Source of the DNA: Algivirga pacifica
Lineage (GTDB): Bacteria > Bacteroidota > Bacteroidia > Cytophagales > Flammeovirgaceae
Direction: 5' to 3'
NCBI RefSeq assembly: GCF_039543525.1
Contig: NZ_BAABJX010000006.1
Coordinates: 1 to 60,003 of the forward strand
Length of the DNA: 60,003 bases
Shown here: positions 33,943 to 43,059 of the stretch, piece by piece
Position numbering within the stretch: the stretch's first letter is position 1
Layout: each line of letters opens with the position of its first letter
The notes under the pieces: model-generated
The model's input: only the letters and a program-made list of their open reading frames with translations
The model's database searches: none
What the model was told of the DNA's origin: nothing
Made by a program: the position numbers and the translations under genes

Positions 33943-35547
33943 ATGGACATAAGGAACACATCATTTATTGATAAGCTGAGAAGTGACTTCTTGGCGGGGA
34001 TTGTGGTCTTTTTGGTCGCTTTACCACTTTGTATGGGGATTGCCTTGGCTTCAGGGGCGCCTCCCTTTGCGGGTATTATAGCGGGAGTGGTAGGAGGACT
34101 GGTGGTTGCTTCCTTGAGTGGGTCAGCCTTGGGGGTAAGTGGTCCAGCAGCTGGACTGGCAGTGATGGTAGCCGATGCAATCATGGATCTGGGAAGTTTT
34201 GAGGTGTTTCTATTGGCAGTGATTATTACTGGAGTGGTGCAATTTATTGCAGGAGTAGCTAAGGCAGGAATTATTGGACATTACTTTCCGACAGCAGTCA
34301 TTAAAGGGATGCTGGCAGGGATTGGCGTTATTATTTTTCTAAAACAAATTCCTCATGCTTTGGGCTATGACCCTTCTTGGGAAGGAGAATTGGAGTTTGT
34401 TCAACAAGATGGCCATAATACATTTGAAGAGATCTATTATGCCTTTTTATATAATAGTGAAGGGGCAATTTTGATCACCATCGTATCTTTAGCATTATTG
34501 ATTTTCTGGGAGAGTAAATGGATTCAGAATATCAAGGTACTTAAGATGTTACCAGGCCCTTTATTGGTGGTGGTGTTGGGAGCTTTATTGAATGAAACCT
34601 ATCAATATTGGTATCCTGAGTGGACGTTAGATAACAATGAAGAAGTCAAGCATTTAGTGAGCTTACCTGTAGCGGATAGTATAGAGGGTTTTCTGGGATT
34701 ATTGACTTTCCCTGACTTCTCAGCGCTCCTTGACCCTAAAGTCTATGTAGCGGGGATGACCATTGCTGTGGTCGCTAGTTTGGAAACCCTTTTATCAGTG
34801 GAAGCAACGGATAAACTTGATCCTTATAAGCGAGTTACTTCTACCAATAGGGAGTTAAAAGCTCAAGGTATTGGCAATATGGTTTCCGGATTGGTTGGAG
34901 GGTTACCGGTTACTCAGGTCATTATTAGAAGTGCTGCAAATGTCAACTCCGGAGGAAAGACAAGAATGTCAGCCATCTTTCATGGAGGTTTTTTATTACT
35001 ATGTGTGGCATTGATTCCAGTAACGTTGAATAAGATACCATTGGCCAGTCTGGCGGCGGTACTATTGATGATTGGTTATAAGTTGGCTAATCCTGCGCTA
35101 TTTAGACAAATGTATCGAAAGGGATGGGCGCAGTTTATTCCCTTCACAGTGACAGTACTAGGGTTAGTGTTCACGGATATGCTTATCGGAATAGGGTTGG
35201 GAATGGCTGTAGCCATTTTTATTATTCTTAAACATAACTATCAAATCCCTTATTCTTTTCGAAAAGAGAAGCATCAGGAAGGGGACAAGGTAGTCCTTCG
35301 TTTAGCCGAGGAGGTTTCATTTTTGAACAAGGCTCAAATCAAGGTAATGCTGGAAAATTTACCTAGAAATACGAATCTACTGATTGATGGAAGTCGTTCG
35401 GTAACGATTGATCAAGATGTATTGGAAATCATAGAAGGGTTTATAGCCCATGCAAAGCTTAAGGATATCCAAGTGAAAGTAAAAGGCATAAAAGGATTGG
35501 CAATAGAGGAAAAATACTACTTGACGACAGAAGAAGGTAAGAAGTAA
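33943..35547 (+). CDS. SulP family inorganic anion transporter
   Basis: A 534-residue secondary transporter (SLC26/SulP fold). It begins with the typical DFLAGIVVFLVALPLCMGIALASG, followed by GVSGPAAGLAVMV and 10-14 membrane helices. A shortened cytoplasmic STAS-like domain spans about 440-530 (LLIDGSRSVTIDQDVLEII). Members carry sulfate, bicarbonate or other anions; no carbonic anhydrase gene is adjacent, so bicarbonate uptake cannot be argued from context. The stop codon lies inside the AGGTAAG/AAAGTAA repeat at 35531-35612. Confidence 0.88.
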   Translation: MDIRNTSFIDKLRSDFLAGIVVFLVALPLCMGIALASGAPPFAGIIAGVVGGLVVASLSGSALGVSGPAAGLAVMVADAIMDLGSFEVFLLAVIITGVVQFIAGVAKAGIIGHYFPTAVIKGMLAGIGVIIFLKQIPHALGYDPSWEGELEFVQQDGHNTFEEIYYAFLYNSEGAILITIVSLALLIFWESKWIQNIKVLKMLPGPLLVVVLGALLNETYQYWYPEWTLDNNEEVKHLVSLPVADSIEGFLGLLTFPDFSALLDPKVYVAGMTIAVVASLETLLSVEATDKLDPYKRVTSTNRELKAQGIGNMVSGLVGGLPVTQVIIRSAANVNSGGKTRMSAIFHGGFLLLCVALIPVTLNKIPLASLAAVLLMIGYKLANPALFRQMYRKGWAQFIPFTVTVLGLVFTDMLIGIGLGMAVAIFIILKHNYQIPYSFRKEKHQEGDKVVLRLAEEVSFLNKAQIKVMLENLPRNTNLLIDGSRSVTIDQDVLEIIEGFIAHAKLKDIQVKVKGIKGLAIEEKYYLTTEEGKK

Positions 35548-35612
35548 AAGGTAAGAGGTAAAAAGTAAGGAGACCTCTTACCTTTTACTTTTTACCTCTT
35601 ACCTCTATAACC
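35531..35612. repeat. Heptamer-word hairpin overlapping the sulP stop codon
   Basis: AAGGTAA, GAAGTAA, AAGGTAA, GAGGTAA and AAAGTAA follow in tandem (7-bp period), then their reverse complement TTACCTTTTACTTTTTACC. The left arm includes the final Gly-Lys-Lys codons and stop of the transporter gene. It probably acts as a terminator hairpin. Confidence 0.9.
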
Positions 35613-35726
35613 TTTTTAAACAAAATAGATCTTGTGAGGTTAGCTAAGGGTGTGTTAGGAACCTATAGCTTAATAGTGTTTTTAAATACATAACAATGAA
35701 CATTAAATAAAAATAGTATTTAGAAA

Positions 35727-36353
35727 ATGAAAAAGACCTTACTAATCACTTTAGCCTTTACATTTTGGACAGCCTTGGGAACGGCACAGGAAACAAATGT
35801 TCCCATGAAAGCGGAAGATGTTTCTCCCTTATTGATTTCTGAGGAAGTTCCTGATAAGCAATTAAAAGATATAGAAGGAAATACAGTGTCCTTGAAGCAA
35901 TTGGTGAAAGGAGAAAATACAATTATAGTATTTTACAGAGGAGGCTGGTGCCCGTATTGTAACAGACAATTGTCTGGGTTGGGAGCTATTTCTTCTGATT
36001 TGATCGCTAAAGGGTATCAAATTCTTGCCATCTCTCCTGATCGTCCTGAGGAGCTACAAAAAAGTATGGAAAAGCATGATTTGAATTATACCTTACTTTC
36101 GGATGCGACAATGGAAGTAGCTCGTGCCTTTGGTATTTCGTTTAAGGTCAGTGATGGTACAGTTAAGAAGTATAAAACTTTCGGAATCAACCTGGAAGAA
36201 GCTTCTGGAGAAGCACATCACGAACTACCAGTTCCATCAGTATTTTTTGTCAATGCCAAAGGAGAAATCGGTTTTGAGTATGTGAGCCCGAATTATAAGC
36301 AACGCATCAGCCCTGAGTTATTGAAGGCTGCAGCTGAGCAGGTTTTTAATTAA
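35727..36353 (+). CDS. Secreted peroxiredoxin-like / thioredoxin-fold protein (AhpC-TSA family)
   Basis: A 208-residue protein with a signal peptide (cleavage after GTA, about residue 20) and an AhpC/TSA fold. The redox motif is WCPYC (Cys75, Cys78), preceded by VFYRGGW; DRPEELQKSMEKHDLNYTLLSD and LPVPSVFFVNAKGEIGF are typical of the peroxiredoxin-like group. The CxxC motif suggests disulfide reduction or peroxide removal in the periplasm. It is not part of a visible operon. A hairpin of GGGGCT...AGCCCC follows at about 36372-36392. Confidence 0.85.
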   Translation: MKKTLLITLAFTFWTALGTAQETNVPMKAEDVSPLLISEEVPDKQLKDIEGNTVSLKQLVKGENTIIVFYRGGWCPYCNRQLSGLGAISSDLIAKGYQILAISPDRPEELQKSMEKHDLNYTLLSDATMEVARAFGISFKVSDGTVKKYKTFGINLEEASGEAHHELPVPSVFFVNAKGEIGFEYVSPNYKQRISPELLKAAAEQVFN

Positions 36354-36416
36354 TTTTGGTTATCGGTTATTAGGGGCTATGTATGAAAAGCCCCCTGATA
36401 TAAACAATCAATATAC

Positions 36417-36651
36417 TTTATCACGGTTAGTTTCGTATGGGTAGAAAATATGCTCCTAGTTCAAGAGTTCAGTATTGATAGGAGGGACGACTATCAATAC
36501 GCTCTTGGACTAGCGCAGTACGCATTAGACTTGACTGAGGTAGTAAACCGCTTGGTCCAAGAGCAATTCCTTACTCGTACCTCGTCCGGAATTTGAACTC
36601 TTGAACCAGTTCACTACTTTTCCCTGCTTATAAACAATTAACCGTGATAAA
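36417..36651. repeat. TIR-bearing intergenic element, family E copy 3
   Basis: The left end TTTATCACGGTTAG and the right end, read inversely as TTTATCACGGTTAATTG, match the ends of the copies at 12461 and 41150. The interior differs: AGTTCAAGAGTTCAG, a CGTCCTCC-free hairpin around ATTGATAGG/CTATCAAT, then GAACTCTTGAACCAGTTC. The rest of 36652-36805 contains ACCTCTTACC words and the leader of the next gene. Confidence 0.75.
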
Positions 36652-36805
36652 CTCTAGTAAAAAGCATTATTTACCTCTTACCTCTTACCTCCTTCCTCAA
36701 AAATCTTCAAAACCTCCCTTTTACCTACATCTCCCCCTGTTTATTTACATTGTTATCAAATATTAACACATATTAAAGAGTTGTTTTTGTAAGGACATCT
36801 TTGGT

Positions 36806-38977
36806 ATGAAAAAGTTTTTGATAATAATTCTTTCTTGTTTAGTCAATTTTACAGCTGTAGCAAAAACTCCTCTAGCAGTACGGGGTGTCTTGGATCTGCG
36901 AGCGGAAAATATACAGGAGGGTACATATCCTTTAGATGGAGAGTGGATGTTGGCATGGCAACAGTTACACGATACGCTGATAGAGTCAAAATTTAATTCC
37001 TTGCAGGAAGTGCCCTCTTTATGGGATGAAAAAACAGGGTATGCGACCTATGGCCTAAAAGTGTTGTTGCCACAAGAAGCTCCTGCACGATTAGCATTAA
37101 GAAATACGATTATTGGAACATCGGGGCGTATACTCATTAATGGAAAAGAGGTTTATACTGCTGGAAAAGTTGGCCGTGCGATGGAAGAGTATATTCCAGG
37201 CTATAAGCCAGAAGTAAGTGTTTTCGAGGTGAAAGGAGATACAGTCGATGTTGTGATTCAGGTAGCCAATTTTAATTATAGTAAAGGAGGAATATGGAGG
37301 AGTATTCATTTAGGGTCCTATAAGAGTATTCGTTATAAATGGTTGATGGACTTGCTGGAGGAAATGCTGTTGATAGGGAGCTTGTTGGGTATGGGCATTT
37401 ATTATCTGACCTTCTTTTCTATTCGAAATAAGGACTGGTCGGCCTTGTATTATTCTCTTACCTGCTTTATGTTGCTTATTAGAGCATTGGTTTCCAATGA
37501 ACATATCATCTGTTTAGTATGGCCAGAAGTGCCTTGGATTTGGCTGGTACGGACAGAGTTTATGCTATATATGATTATTGTAGCTTTTCTTGGGATGTAT
37601 TACAAAAGCCTGTTTCCTAAATATTATAATCAATACCTCCTTTTAGGGGTCATGTCCTGGGCTGCCATACATACGGTTATTGTTCTAATGACTTCTCCTA
37701 CCTTTTTTGCAGACCTCTTCAACTACAATCAATATATTATCCTCGGTGTAGGGGCATATACCGTGGTACAAACTATTCGGGCTGTTCTTTATAAAGAACT
37801 GGGGGCGAGGGTGTTCCTTTTAGGGGTTTTCTTGCTTTTTGTGGCAGTATGTAACGATATACTTCATATTCAGATGGTGATACAGACTGGAAGTATGATG
37901 GGTATAGGCTTTTTGGTCTTTATATTTTGTCAAGGAGCGGTATTGTCGTATCGTTATTCCCGTATGGTGACGGACAATGTGGAGCTGAATCAACAATTAA
38001 GTGAGGCAAATCATAGCTTGGAGTATAAGGTTAGGGAGCGTACAGAAGAGTTGGTTACATCCAATGAGATGTTGGCGTTGAAAAACCAACGAATTGAAGA
38101 ACATCAAGCGGAAATTGAAGATAAGAACGAAGAGTTGCAGGATCAAAATGAGATGCTTACCCAAAGTATTGAATATGCTTTACGTATTCAAAGAGCATTA
38201 CTTCCTTCAGATAATCATCTAAAAAGGTTATTGGGAGAGCAATACTTTATCTTCTACAGGCCCAGAAATATCGTTTCCGGTGACTTTTACTTTGTGGAAG
38301 AAGTAGACGGGAAGCTGATTATTCTGGTAGGAGATTGTACGGGGCACGGCGTACCCGGAGCTTTTATGAGTATGGTGGGGGTAGAGTTGCTGAATCAAAT
38401 TGTCATCAAAAGAAAAATTACTAACCCTTCCCTGATTCTTCAGGTACTTCATAAGGAAATACGGACCAATTTACATCAGGAAGAATCAGGGAACTCAGAT
38501 GGTATGGATGTGGCCGTTTGTGTGATCGATCAAAAACTGGAGTTGCTTTCTTATGCTGGAGCAAAAATGTCCTTGTGTTATATACAGGATGGGCAGCAAT
38601 ATGTGCTAAAAAGTGCTCATTATGGTGTTGGAGGAGAAAAAAGGGGACACAAAAGAGAGTATCCGATACACACGGTAGAAGTGAGTAGACCTTTGACGAT
38701 ATACTTATCTTCTGACGGCTATCAGGATCAGTTCGGAGGTACGAATAATAGAAAGTATATGAGTGTAAATTTTCGTAAATTGTTACAGAAAGTTCACCAT
38801 CTACCATTACAGCAAAGAGCCACTTTTTTAGAGGAACATATTGAAAACTGGATGTTGTCGGGAAATGAAGAGCAAACGGATGACATTCTGGTTATGGGAA
38901 TAGAAATTAACCTAGATAAAATCAACCCTATAGAAGGACGTTCATTGCTTGACTTATACAACGATTTGGAGCTATAG
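36806..38977 (+). CDS. 7TM-DISM receptor with SpoIIE/PP2C phosphatase domain (paralogue 2)
   Basis: A 723-residue sensor phosphatase: signal peptide 1-19, periplasmic sensor (about 20-190, LDLRAENIQEGTYPLDGEWM, a DISMED1-like sugar-binding jelly roll), seven membrane helices (about 195-390), coiled coil (about 395-450, LEYKVRERTEELVTSNE) and a SpoIIE PP2C domain. Metal and active-site motifs are intact: VSGDFYF, GDCTGHGVPGAFMSM and SSDGYQDQFGG. It lies 51 bp before paralogue 3 on the same strand, so they are almost certainly co-transcribed and arose by duplication. The target of the phosphatase is not visible nearby. Confidence 0.9.
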   Translation: MKKFLIIILSCLVNFTAVAKTPLAVRGVLDLRAENIQEGTYPLDGEWMLAWQQLHDTLIESKFNSLQEVPSLWDEKTGYATYGLKVLLPQEAPARLALRNTIIGTSGRILINGKEVYTAGKVGRAMEEYIPGYKPEVSVFEVKGDTVDVVIQVANFNYSKGGIWRSIHLGSYKSIRYKWLMDLLEEMLLIGSLLGMGIYYLTFFSIRNKDWSALYYSLTCFMLLIRALVSNEHIICLVWPEVPWIWLVRTEFMLYMIIVAFLGMYYKSLFPKYYNQYLLLGVMSWAAIHTVIVLMTSPTFFADLFNYNQYIILGVGAYTVVQTIRAVLYKELGARVFLLGVFLLFVAVCNDILHIQMVIQTGSMMGIGFLVFIFCQGAVLSYRYSRMVTDNVELNQQLSEANHSLEYKVRERTEELVTSNEMLALKNQRIEEHQAEIEDKNEELQDQNEMLTQSIEYALRIQRALLPSDNHLKRLLGEQYFIFYRPRNIVSGDFYFVEEVDGKLIILVGDCTGHGVPGAFMSMVGVELLNQIVIKRKITNPSLILQVLHKEIRTNLHQEESGNSDGMDVAVCVIDQKLELLSYAGAKMSLCYIQDGQQYVLKSAHYGVGGEKRGHKREYPIHTVEVSRPLTIYLSSDGYQDQFGGTNNRKYMSVNFRKLLQKVHHLPLQQRATFLEEHIENWMLSGNEEQTDDILVMGIEINLDKINPIEGRSLLDLYNDLEL

Positions 38978-39028
38978 AGCAAGGAAGGTGGAAAAGGTGG
39001 CTTATTGGAAGAGTTTTTAGAGCACAAC

Positions 39029-41146
39029 ATGTTTATGAATAGGCTGCTGATTATTTTTCTATTACATATTTCTTTTTTTGGAAATGCCCAGATCGCCCAA
39101 CATGGATGGATGGATTTATCATCTATCGATTGGGAGAAAGATAAGGTACGCTTGGATGGTGAGTGGCATTTTTATTGGAAAGCATTAATTCCTCCTGATA
39201 GCATTGATACGATAGAGGAGAAGAAGTGGGATAATATAATTGTCCCGGGGGTATGGAAGGCGCCTTTCACGGCGGAAGGATATGGAACGTACCATCTCAA
39301 GGTATACCTGGGAGAGAATTATCCAACATTATTGGGGGTGAAATTACAGACTTTTGCTACAGCCTATCGTCTATATGTCAATGGAAAATTATTGGATAAA
39401 GAAGGAGTACTTTCGGTAGACCCTGAAAAGTCAGAAGGAGGGTTTAATCCAAAGGCGGTGTTTTTTGCGGTCGATTCTTCTTATCTCGATATTCTGATAC
39501 AAGTCTCTAATTATGATCACCGTAATGGAGGTATGTGGCGTGAGATACTGATTGGCAGTGAAGCGCAGATACAGTATTACCGTGAAAAGGCGGTCGTTAA
39601 GGATGTGCTTTTTTTTGGGATACTATTGATCATGGGCGTTTACTTTATGGTATTTCATATGATGCACCGTCAGGATAAGGCGATGCTTTATTTTTCTATG
39701 GGAAGCACTTTTTTGGCTTTAAGGGAGTTGGTCACCGATGAGTATTTACTTCAACTTTGGTGCCCGGGTATTTCTTGGTTATGGCTTTTACGCCTGGAGT
39801 ATTTATCCTTCGTTGCAGTTTTTATTGCTTTTCCCCTCTTTCTAAAAGAAATATTGAGTACGTACATATCCGATAGGGTCACTCAAAGTACGGTTTATGC
39901 TGGAGGTGTCTTTGTGGTTGTATTACTATTTTTTCCCCCTAATTACTTCACGTACCTGAGTATCATTACCTATTCTGCCCTATTGGTTTTTTGGATATTT
40001 GTCATTCAAGCGAATATCAAAGCCATTAAGGATAAGATGAGGGGAGGGAGTTTACTTCTTACAGGAATGATCGTTGTGTTACTATCTTGTACCAATGATT
40101 TTCTCATTAGCTTATCATTATTCTCTACGCCTCCCATGATCACAATTTCGGTGCTGGTGTTTATGATCTTAATGGCAATCCTACTATCCTATCGTTATAT
40201 AGGCGTATTTTCTAATAACCAACGATTAACTATAGCACTTAATAAAGCCAATGCAGAATTGGAGTTTAAGGTTGCAGAACGTACCCGTTTACTTTCTTTA
40301 TCCAACAGTGAGCTGGAAATTAAGAACAGGGAGGTTGAATCCAACAAAAAGGTATTGGAGGCTAGAAACAAAGAGATTACTTCCAGCATTAATTATGCTA
40401 GCCGTATACAGCAAGCCACCTTGCCAACCCCCCAGAAATTAGATGAACTGATCGGAGTAGGGCGGTATACCCTACTGTATATGCCTAAAGATGTAGTCGC
40501 AGGCGATTTCTATTATGTGGAAAAGCATGCAGGGAAATTGGTCATCATTGTTGCGGATAGTACAGGTCACGGGGTTCCGGGGGCTTTGCTGAGTATGATG
40601 GGAATGGAGTTGGTCAAAGATATTGTAGAGGTACAGCAAGTGTTGGATCCTTCCCGTATTCTTTCCATGATGCACTCCAGGGTTAGAAGTATGTTGCAGC
40701 AGCGGGAATCAGGAAATTTTGATGGTATAGAGTTGGCAGTATGTGTTTTTGCTGAAGACTGGAGTAGCCTACAGTTTGCTGGAGCACACCGCCCTTTGGT
40801 ATATATAAAAAATGGGGAGGTGATGCTGATTAAAGGGGAGAAGTATGGAGTAGGAGGAGTAGTGAGAGGAGTTGAAAGGATATACCCCAATCACGAGCTA
40901 CGCTTGGATGAGGTTTCTGCCATTTACCTGTTCTCAGATGGCTATCCAGACCAGTTTGGGGGGCAGTACAATCGTAAGTTTACCATGAATAGGTTAAAGA
41001 ATATCTTGTTGAAACAAGAGCAAGAACCTATGGAGCGGGTCGCTGAAAGATTGAGAAGAGTTCTGGAGGAATGGATACAGAAAGGGGGAGATGAGCAAAT
41101 AGATGATGTACTCTTGCTAGGAGTGAGAATTTGTAATGAAGAATAG
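39029..41146 (+). CDS. 7TM-DISM receptor with SpoIIE/PP2C phosphatase domain (paralogue 3)
   Basis: Same architecture as the gene before it: signal peptide, DISMED1-like sensor (LSSIDWEKDKVRLDGEWHFYW), 7TM region, coiled coil (ELEFKVAERTRLLSLSNSEL) and SpoIIE domain with VAGDFYY, ADSTGHGVPGALLSMMG and FSDGYPDQFGG. The product is about 705 residues from the ATG at 39029; the earlier in-frame TTG at 39005 gives no signal-like start. The metal-binding Asp residues are kept; the first motif has Ala where the others have Ser. The stop codon is followed within four bases by repeat element E copy 4. Confidence 0.9.
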   Translation: MFMNRLLIIFLLHISFFGNAQIAQHGWMDLSSIDWEKDKVRLDGEWHFYWKALIPPDSIDTIEEKKWDNIIVPGVWKAPFTAEGYGTYHLKVYLGENYPTLLGVKLQTFATAYRLYVNGKLLDKEGVLSVDPEKSEGGFNPKAVFFAVDSSYLDILIQVSNYDHRNGGMWREILIGSEAQIQYYREKAVVKDVLFFGILLIMGVYFMVFHMMHRQDKAMLYFSMGSTFLALRELVTDEYLLQLWCPGISWLWLLRLEYLSFVAVFIAFPLFLKEILSTYISDRVTQSTVYAGGVFVVVLLFFPPNYFTYLSIITYSALLVFWIFVIQANIKAIKDKMRGGSLLLTGMIVVLLSCTNDFLISLSLFSTPPMITISVLVFMILMAILLSYRYIGVFSNNQRLTIALNKANAELEFKVAERTRLLSLSNSELEIKNREVESNKKVLEARNKEITSSINYASRIQQATLPTPQKLDELIGVGRYTLLYMPKDVVAGDFYYVEKHAGKLVIIVADSTGHGVPGALLSMMGMELVKDIVEVQQVLDPSRILSMMHSRVRSMLQQRESGNFDGIELAVCVFAEDWSSLQFAGAHRPLVYIKNGEVMLIKGEKYGVGGVVRGVERIYPNHELRLDEVSAIYLFSDGYPDQFGGQYNRKFTMNRLKNILLKQEQEPMERVAERLRRVLEEWIQKGGDEQIDDVLLLGVRICNEE

Positions 41147-41149
41147 AGG

Positions 41150-41389
41150 TTATCACGGTTAATTGTCTATGAGTAAAAAAGCCTACTGAACTGCTTCTAG
41201 CGTGGATTAATTTTCAATGATCAATTTTCAATTTTTAATTAAAATGAATCACCAAAAAAGGCTGCTGAACTAGCCCTAGAGTGTATTAATTATTGAAAAT
41301 TAATCATTGATCATTGAAAATTATAAAAGCTATAGCGTACCACTGACCTATTTTAATAGCTCAGAGTTTTCTGCTTATACTAAATAACT
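41150..41389. repeat. TIR-bearing intergenic element, family E copy 4 (inverted partner of 13599-13835)
   Basis: It begins TTATCACGGTTAATTGTC directly after the SpoIIE gene and ends GCTTATACTAAATAACT just before the convergent ACT-domain gene. Its whole length is the reverse complement of 13599-13835 with few differences. The interior contains AATTTTCAATGATCAATT words and two CTGAACT segments. Confidence 0.9.
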
Positions 41390-41409
41390 CTATTCTTCAT
41401 TCTTCATTA

Positions 41410-42081
41410 TCAACTCCGTCTGCTCTTCATATCATTGAGCATATTAAAGGTCGTATTGACGGCATCTTTGTCGACAATTAAGGAGAACTCATGTTTAGTG
41501 GAGATGATCTCTACTACGTTAATGTTTTCCCAGGCCAATCGTCTTAGTATATAGTAAAATACTCCAGGAACGTCTTTACTATAGGTGGTAGGCATACGCA
41601 TGGTGACTGAAGCTAGATCATCAATTTTAGAGAGTAATTCTTCCTCTTCAAAAATTTGCATAACCTCTCGTTCGATCCATTTGCTGGTGACAATATTGGT
41701 CTCGTATACGCCTTTGGAGGAAGCATGAAATATATCTTTTTGCTCTTGTAACTTATTTAGAAGTTGTTGCTGCTTACCGACAAGTGTACTGGAGTTCTTA
41801 AAAGCAAAATCTACCAAGTCTGAGCGTACAATGATTTCTCCCATACTACGAAGGTATTCCTGTACATCCCCTTCTAGGTTTTGTCCCATTAGTCTGGGTT
41901 TCATTCGTTTAAGAGCCATCACGATAGCGCCATTCTGTACTTCTTTATGTAACCTTTTCTCAATCTCTGGACGAATGTTTCTGGCTAGGGCACTAAAGTT
42001 GATAATGTCGTCGGAGATCGCTTCTACAAGGAAGGGAGAGCGGGAAATGATATCTTCTACAATTTCTGGTATAGTAGTCAT
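41410..42081 (-). CDS. ACT domain-like hypothetical protein
   Basis: A 223-residue cytoplasmic protein. The N-terminal two thirds are helical (VEDIISRSPFLVEAISDDIINFSALARNIRPEIEKR). The C-terminal 75 residues look like an ACT domain (VPGVFYYILRRLAWENINVVEIISTKHEFSLIVDKD), similar to the regulatory end of aspartokinases but without any kinase. Proteins like this recur in Bacteroidota without known function; amino-acid binding is an inference. The start is the ATG at 42081. Confidence 0.65.
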   Translation of the reverse strand: MTTIPEIVEDIISRSPFLVEAISDDIINFSALARNIRPEIEKRLHKEVQNGAIVMALKRMKPRLMGQNLEGDVQEYLRSMGEIIVRSDLVDFAFKNSSTLVGKQQQLLNKLQEQKDIFHASSKGVYETNIVTSKWIEREVMQIFEEEELLSKIDDLASVTMRMPTTYSKDVPGVFYYILRRLAWENINVVEIISTKHEFSLIVDKDAVNTTFNMLNDMKSRRS

Positions 42082-42206
42082 TTGATAGTTTATTTTTTCA
42101 CTGATTCTGTGTGTAAAATCATAGATGGTTAAATATTAATACAATAGTTATAAATTTAACATTAAATAAAAAGAGTCTGTCGATTTTTTTTACTTTCTAG
42201 AAAAAC

Positions 42207-42236
42207 AAAAAGCCTGTGTCTCGACACAGGCTTTTT
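42207..42236. terminator. Hairpin terminator upstream of the tRNA-His array
   Basis: AAAAAGCCTGTGTC and GACACAGGCTTTTT form a perfect 14-bp stem. It lies in a 530-bp gap between the start of the leftward ACT gene and the tRNAs, so it ends some rightward or leftward transcript that is not explained by an annotated gene. No other gene is seen in 42082-42562. Confidence 0.75.
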
Positions 42237-42562
42237 CAGTTAAATCCTTCTTGCATCAACAAGAAAAATTAAAATTTAGTAGATAGTAGTAATAAGAGAA
42301 TTTGAGTTATTAACTGCTTTTAATATAGTGGTTAACTTTTAATAATCCTATTATTATATAGTTAAATGTTTATTATACCGCATTAAAGTATTGTTTAAGT
42401 CAATTGCGCAATATATTATTTCATTGCGACTAATTACTCACACTAACTTAGGTTTTATAGATTACATTCTGGTATCAGAAGAGGTCTTTTCTTGATAGTT
42501 AAAAATTCCTCCTTGATAATCAGTAGTTTTATTCAAAAAGATAAAGAAATTATCTAATAGGT

Positions 42563-42593
42563 TTTGTGCTTATAGAAATGTCTATTACATTTG
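42563..42593 (+). promoter_or_regulatory. Bacteroidetes-type promoter of the tRNA-His array
   Basis: TTTG at 42563-42566, a 19-nt spacer, and TACATTTG at 42586-42593 exactly match the phylum's -33/-7 consensus (TTTG, TAnnTTTG). Transcription should begin near 42600, about 14 nt before the first tRNA. Confidence 0.85.
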
Positions 42594-42613
42594 CACTCGC
42601 AAAAACAGTAAAT

Positions 42614-42688
42614 GGCGGATATAGCTCAGTTGGTTAGAGCACCGGTTTGTGGTTCCGGGGGTCGTGGGTTCGAATCCCATTATTCGCC
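42614..42688 (+). tRNA. tRNA-His (GTG), copy 1
   Basis: Cloverleaf is complete: acceptor GCGGATA / TATTCGC with the His-specific extra G-1 opposite C73, D stem GCTC/GAGC, anticodon GTG in TTGTGGT, T stem GTGGG/CCCAT with TTCGAAT. The full CCA end is not encoded. First of four tandem copies. Confidence 0.95.
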
Positions 42689-42714
42689 CAATTTATATAT
42701 AGTTTTTGCAAAAT

Positions 42715-42789
42715 GGCGGATATAGCTCAGTTGGTTAGAGCACCGGTTTGTGGTTCCGGGGGTCGTGGGTTCGAATCCCATTATTCGCC
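42715..42789 (+). tRNA. tRNA-His (GTG), copy 2
   Basis: Identical to copy 1, 101 bp downstream, separated by a TTTATATATAGTTTT spacer. Confidence 0.95.
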
Positions 42790-42816
42790 CAGTATTTATA
42801 TATAGTTTTGCAAAAT

Positions 42817-42891
42817 GGCGGATATAGCTCAGTTGGTTAGAGCACTGGTTTGTGGTTCCAGGGGCCGTGGGTTCGAATCCCATTATTCGCC
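42817..42891 (+). tRNA. tRNA-His (GTG), copy 3 with compensatory change
   Basis: Differs from the other copies at three positions. The anticodon-stem pair C28-G42 is T28-A42, a compensatory swap that keeps the stem, and one variable-loop T is C. The anticodon and G-1/C73 are unchanged, so it should be functional. Confidence 0.95.
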
Positions 42892-42918
42892 CAATATTTA
42901 TATATAGTTTTGCAAAAC

Positions 42919-42993
42919 GGCGGATATAGCTCAGTTGGTTAGAGCACCGGTTTGTGGTTCCGGGGGTCGTGGGTTCGAATCCCATTATTCGCC
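42919..42993 (+). tRNA. tRNA-His (GTG), copy 4
   Basis: Same sequence as copy 1. It is followed after 14 bp by a strong terminator, so all four copies form one transcription unit. Confidence 0.95.
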
Positions 42994-43006
42994 CAAGTAA
43001 TAAGTT

Positions 43007-43041
43007 AAAAAGCCGATCTGATGCAGATCGGCTTTTTTTTT
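43007..43041 (+). terminator. Terminator of the tRNA-His array
   Basis: AAAAAGCCGATCTG and CAGATCGGCTTTTT form a perfect stem around ATG and run into a T tract. It also faces the convergent hydrolase gene that ends at 43060. Confidence 0.9.
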
Positions 43042-43059
43042 GTTGAGGCGGCTTGCGCC

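Noticed and set aside
33943..35547. SulP bicarbonate uptake system with carbonic anhydrase
   Set aside because: No carbonic anhydrase gene or fused domain is present; only general anion transport can be claimed.
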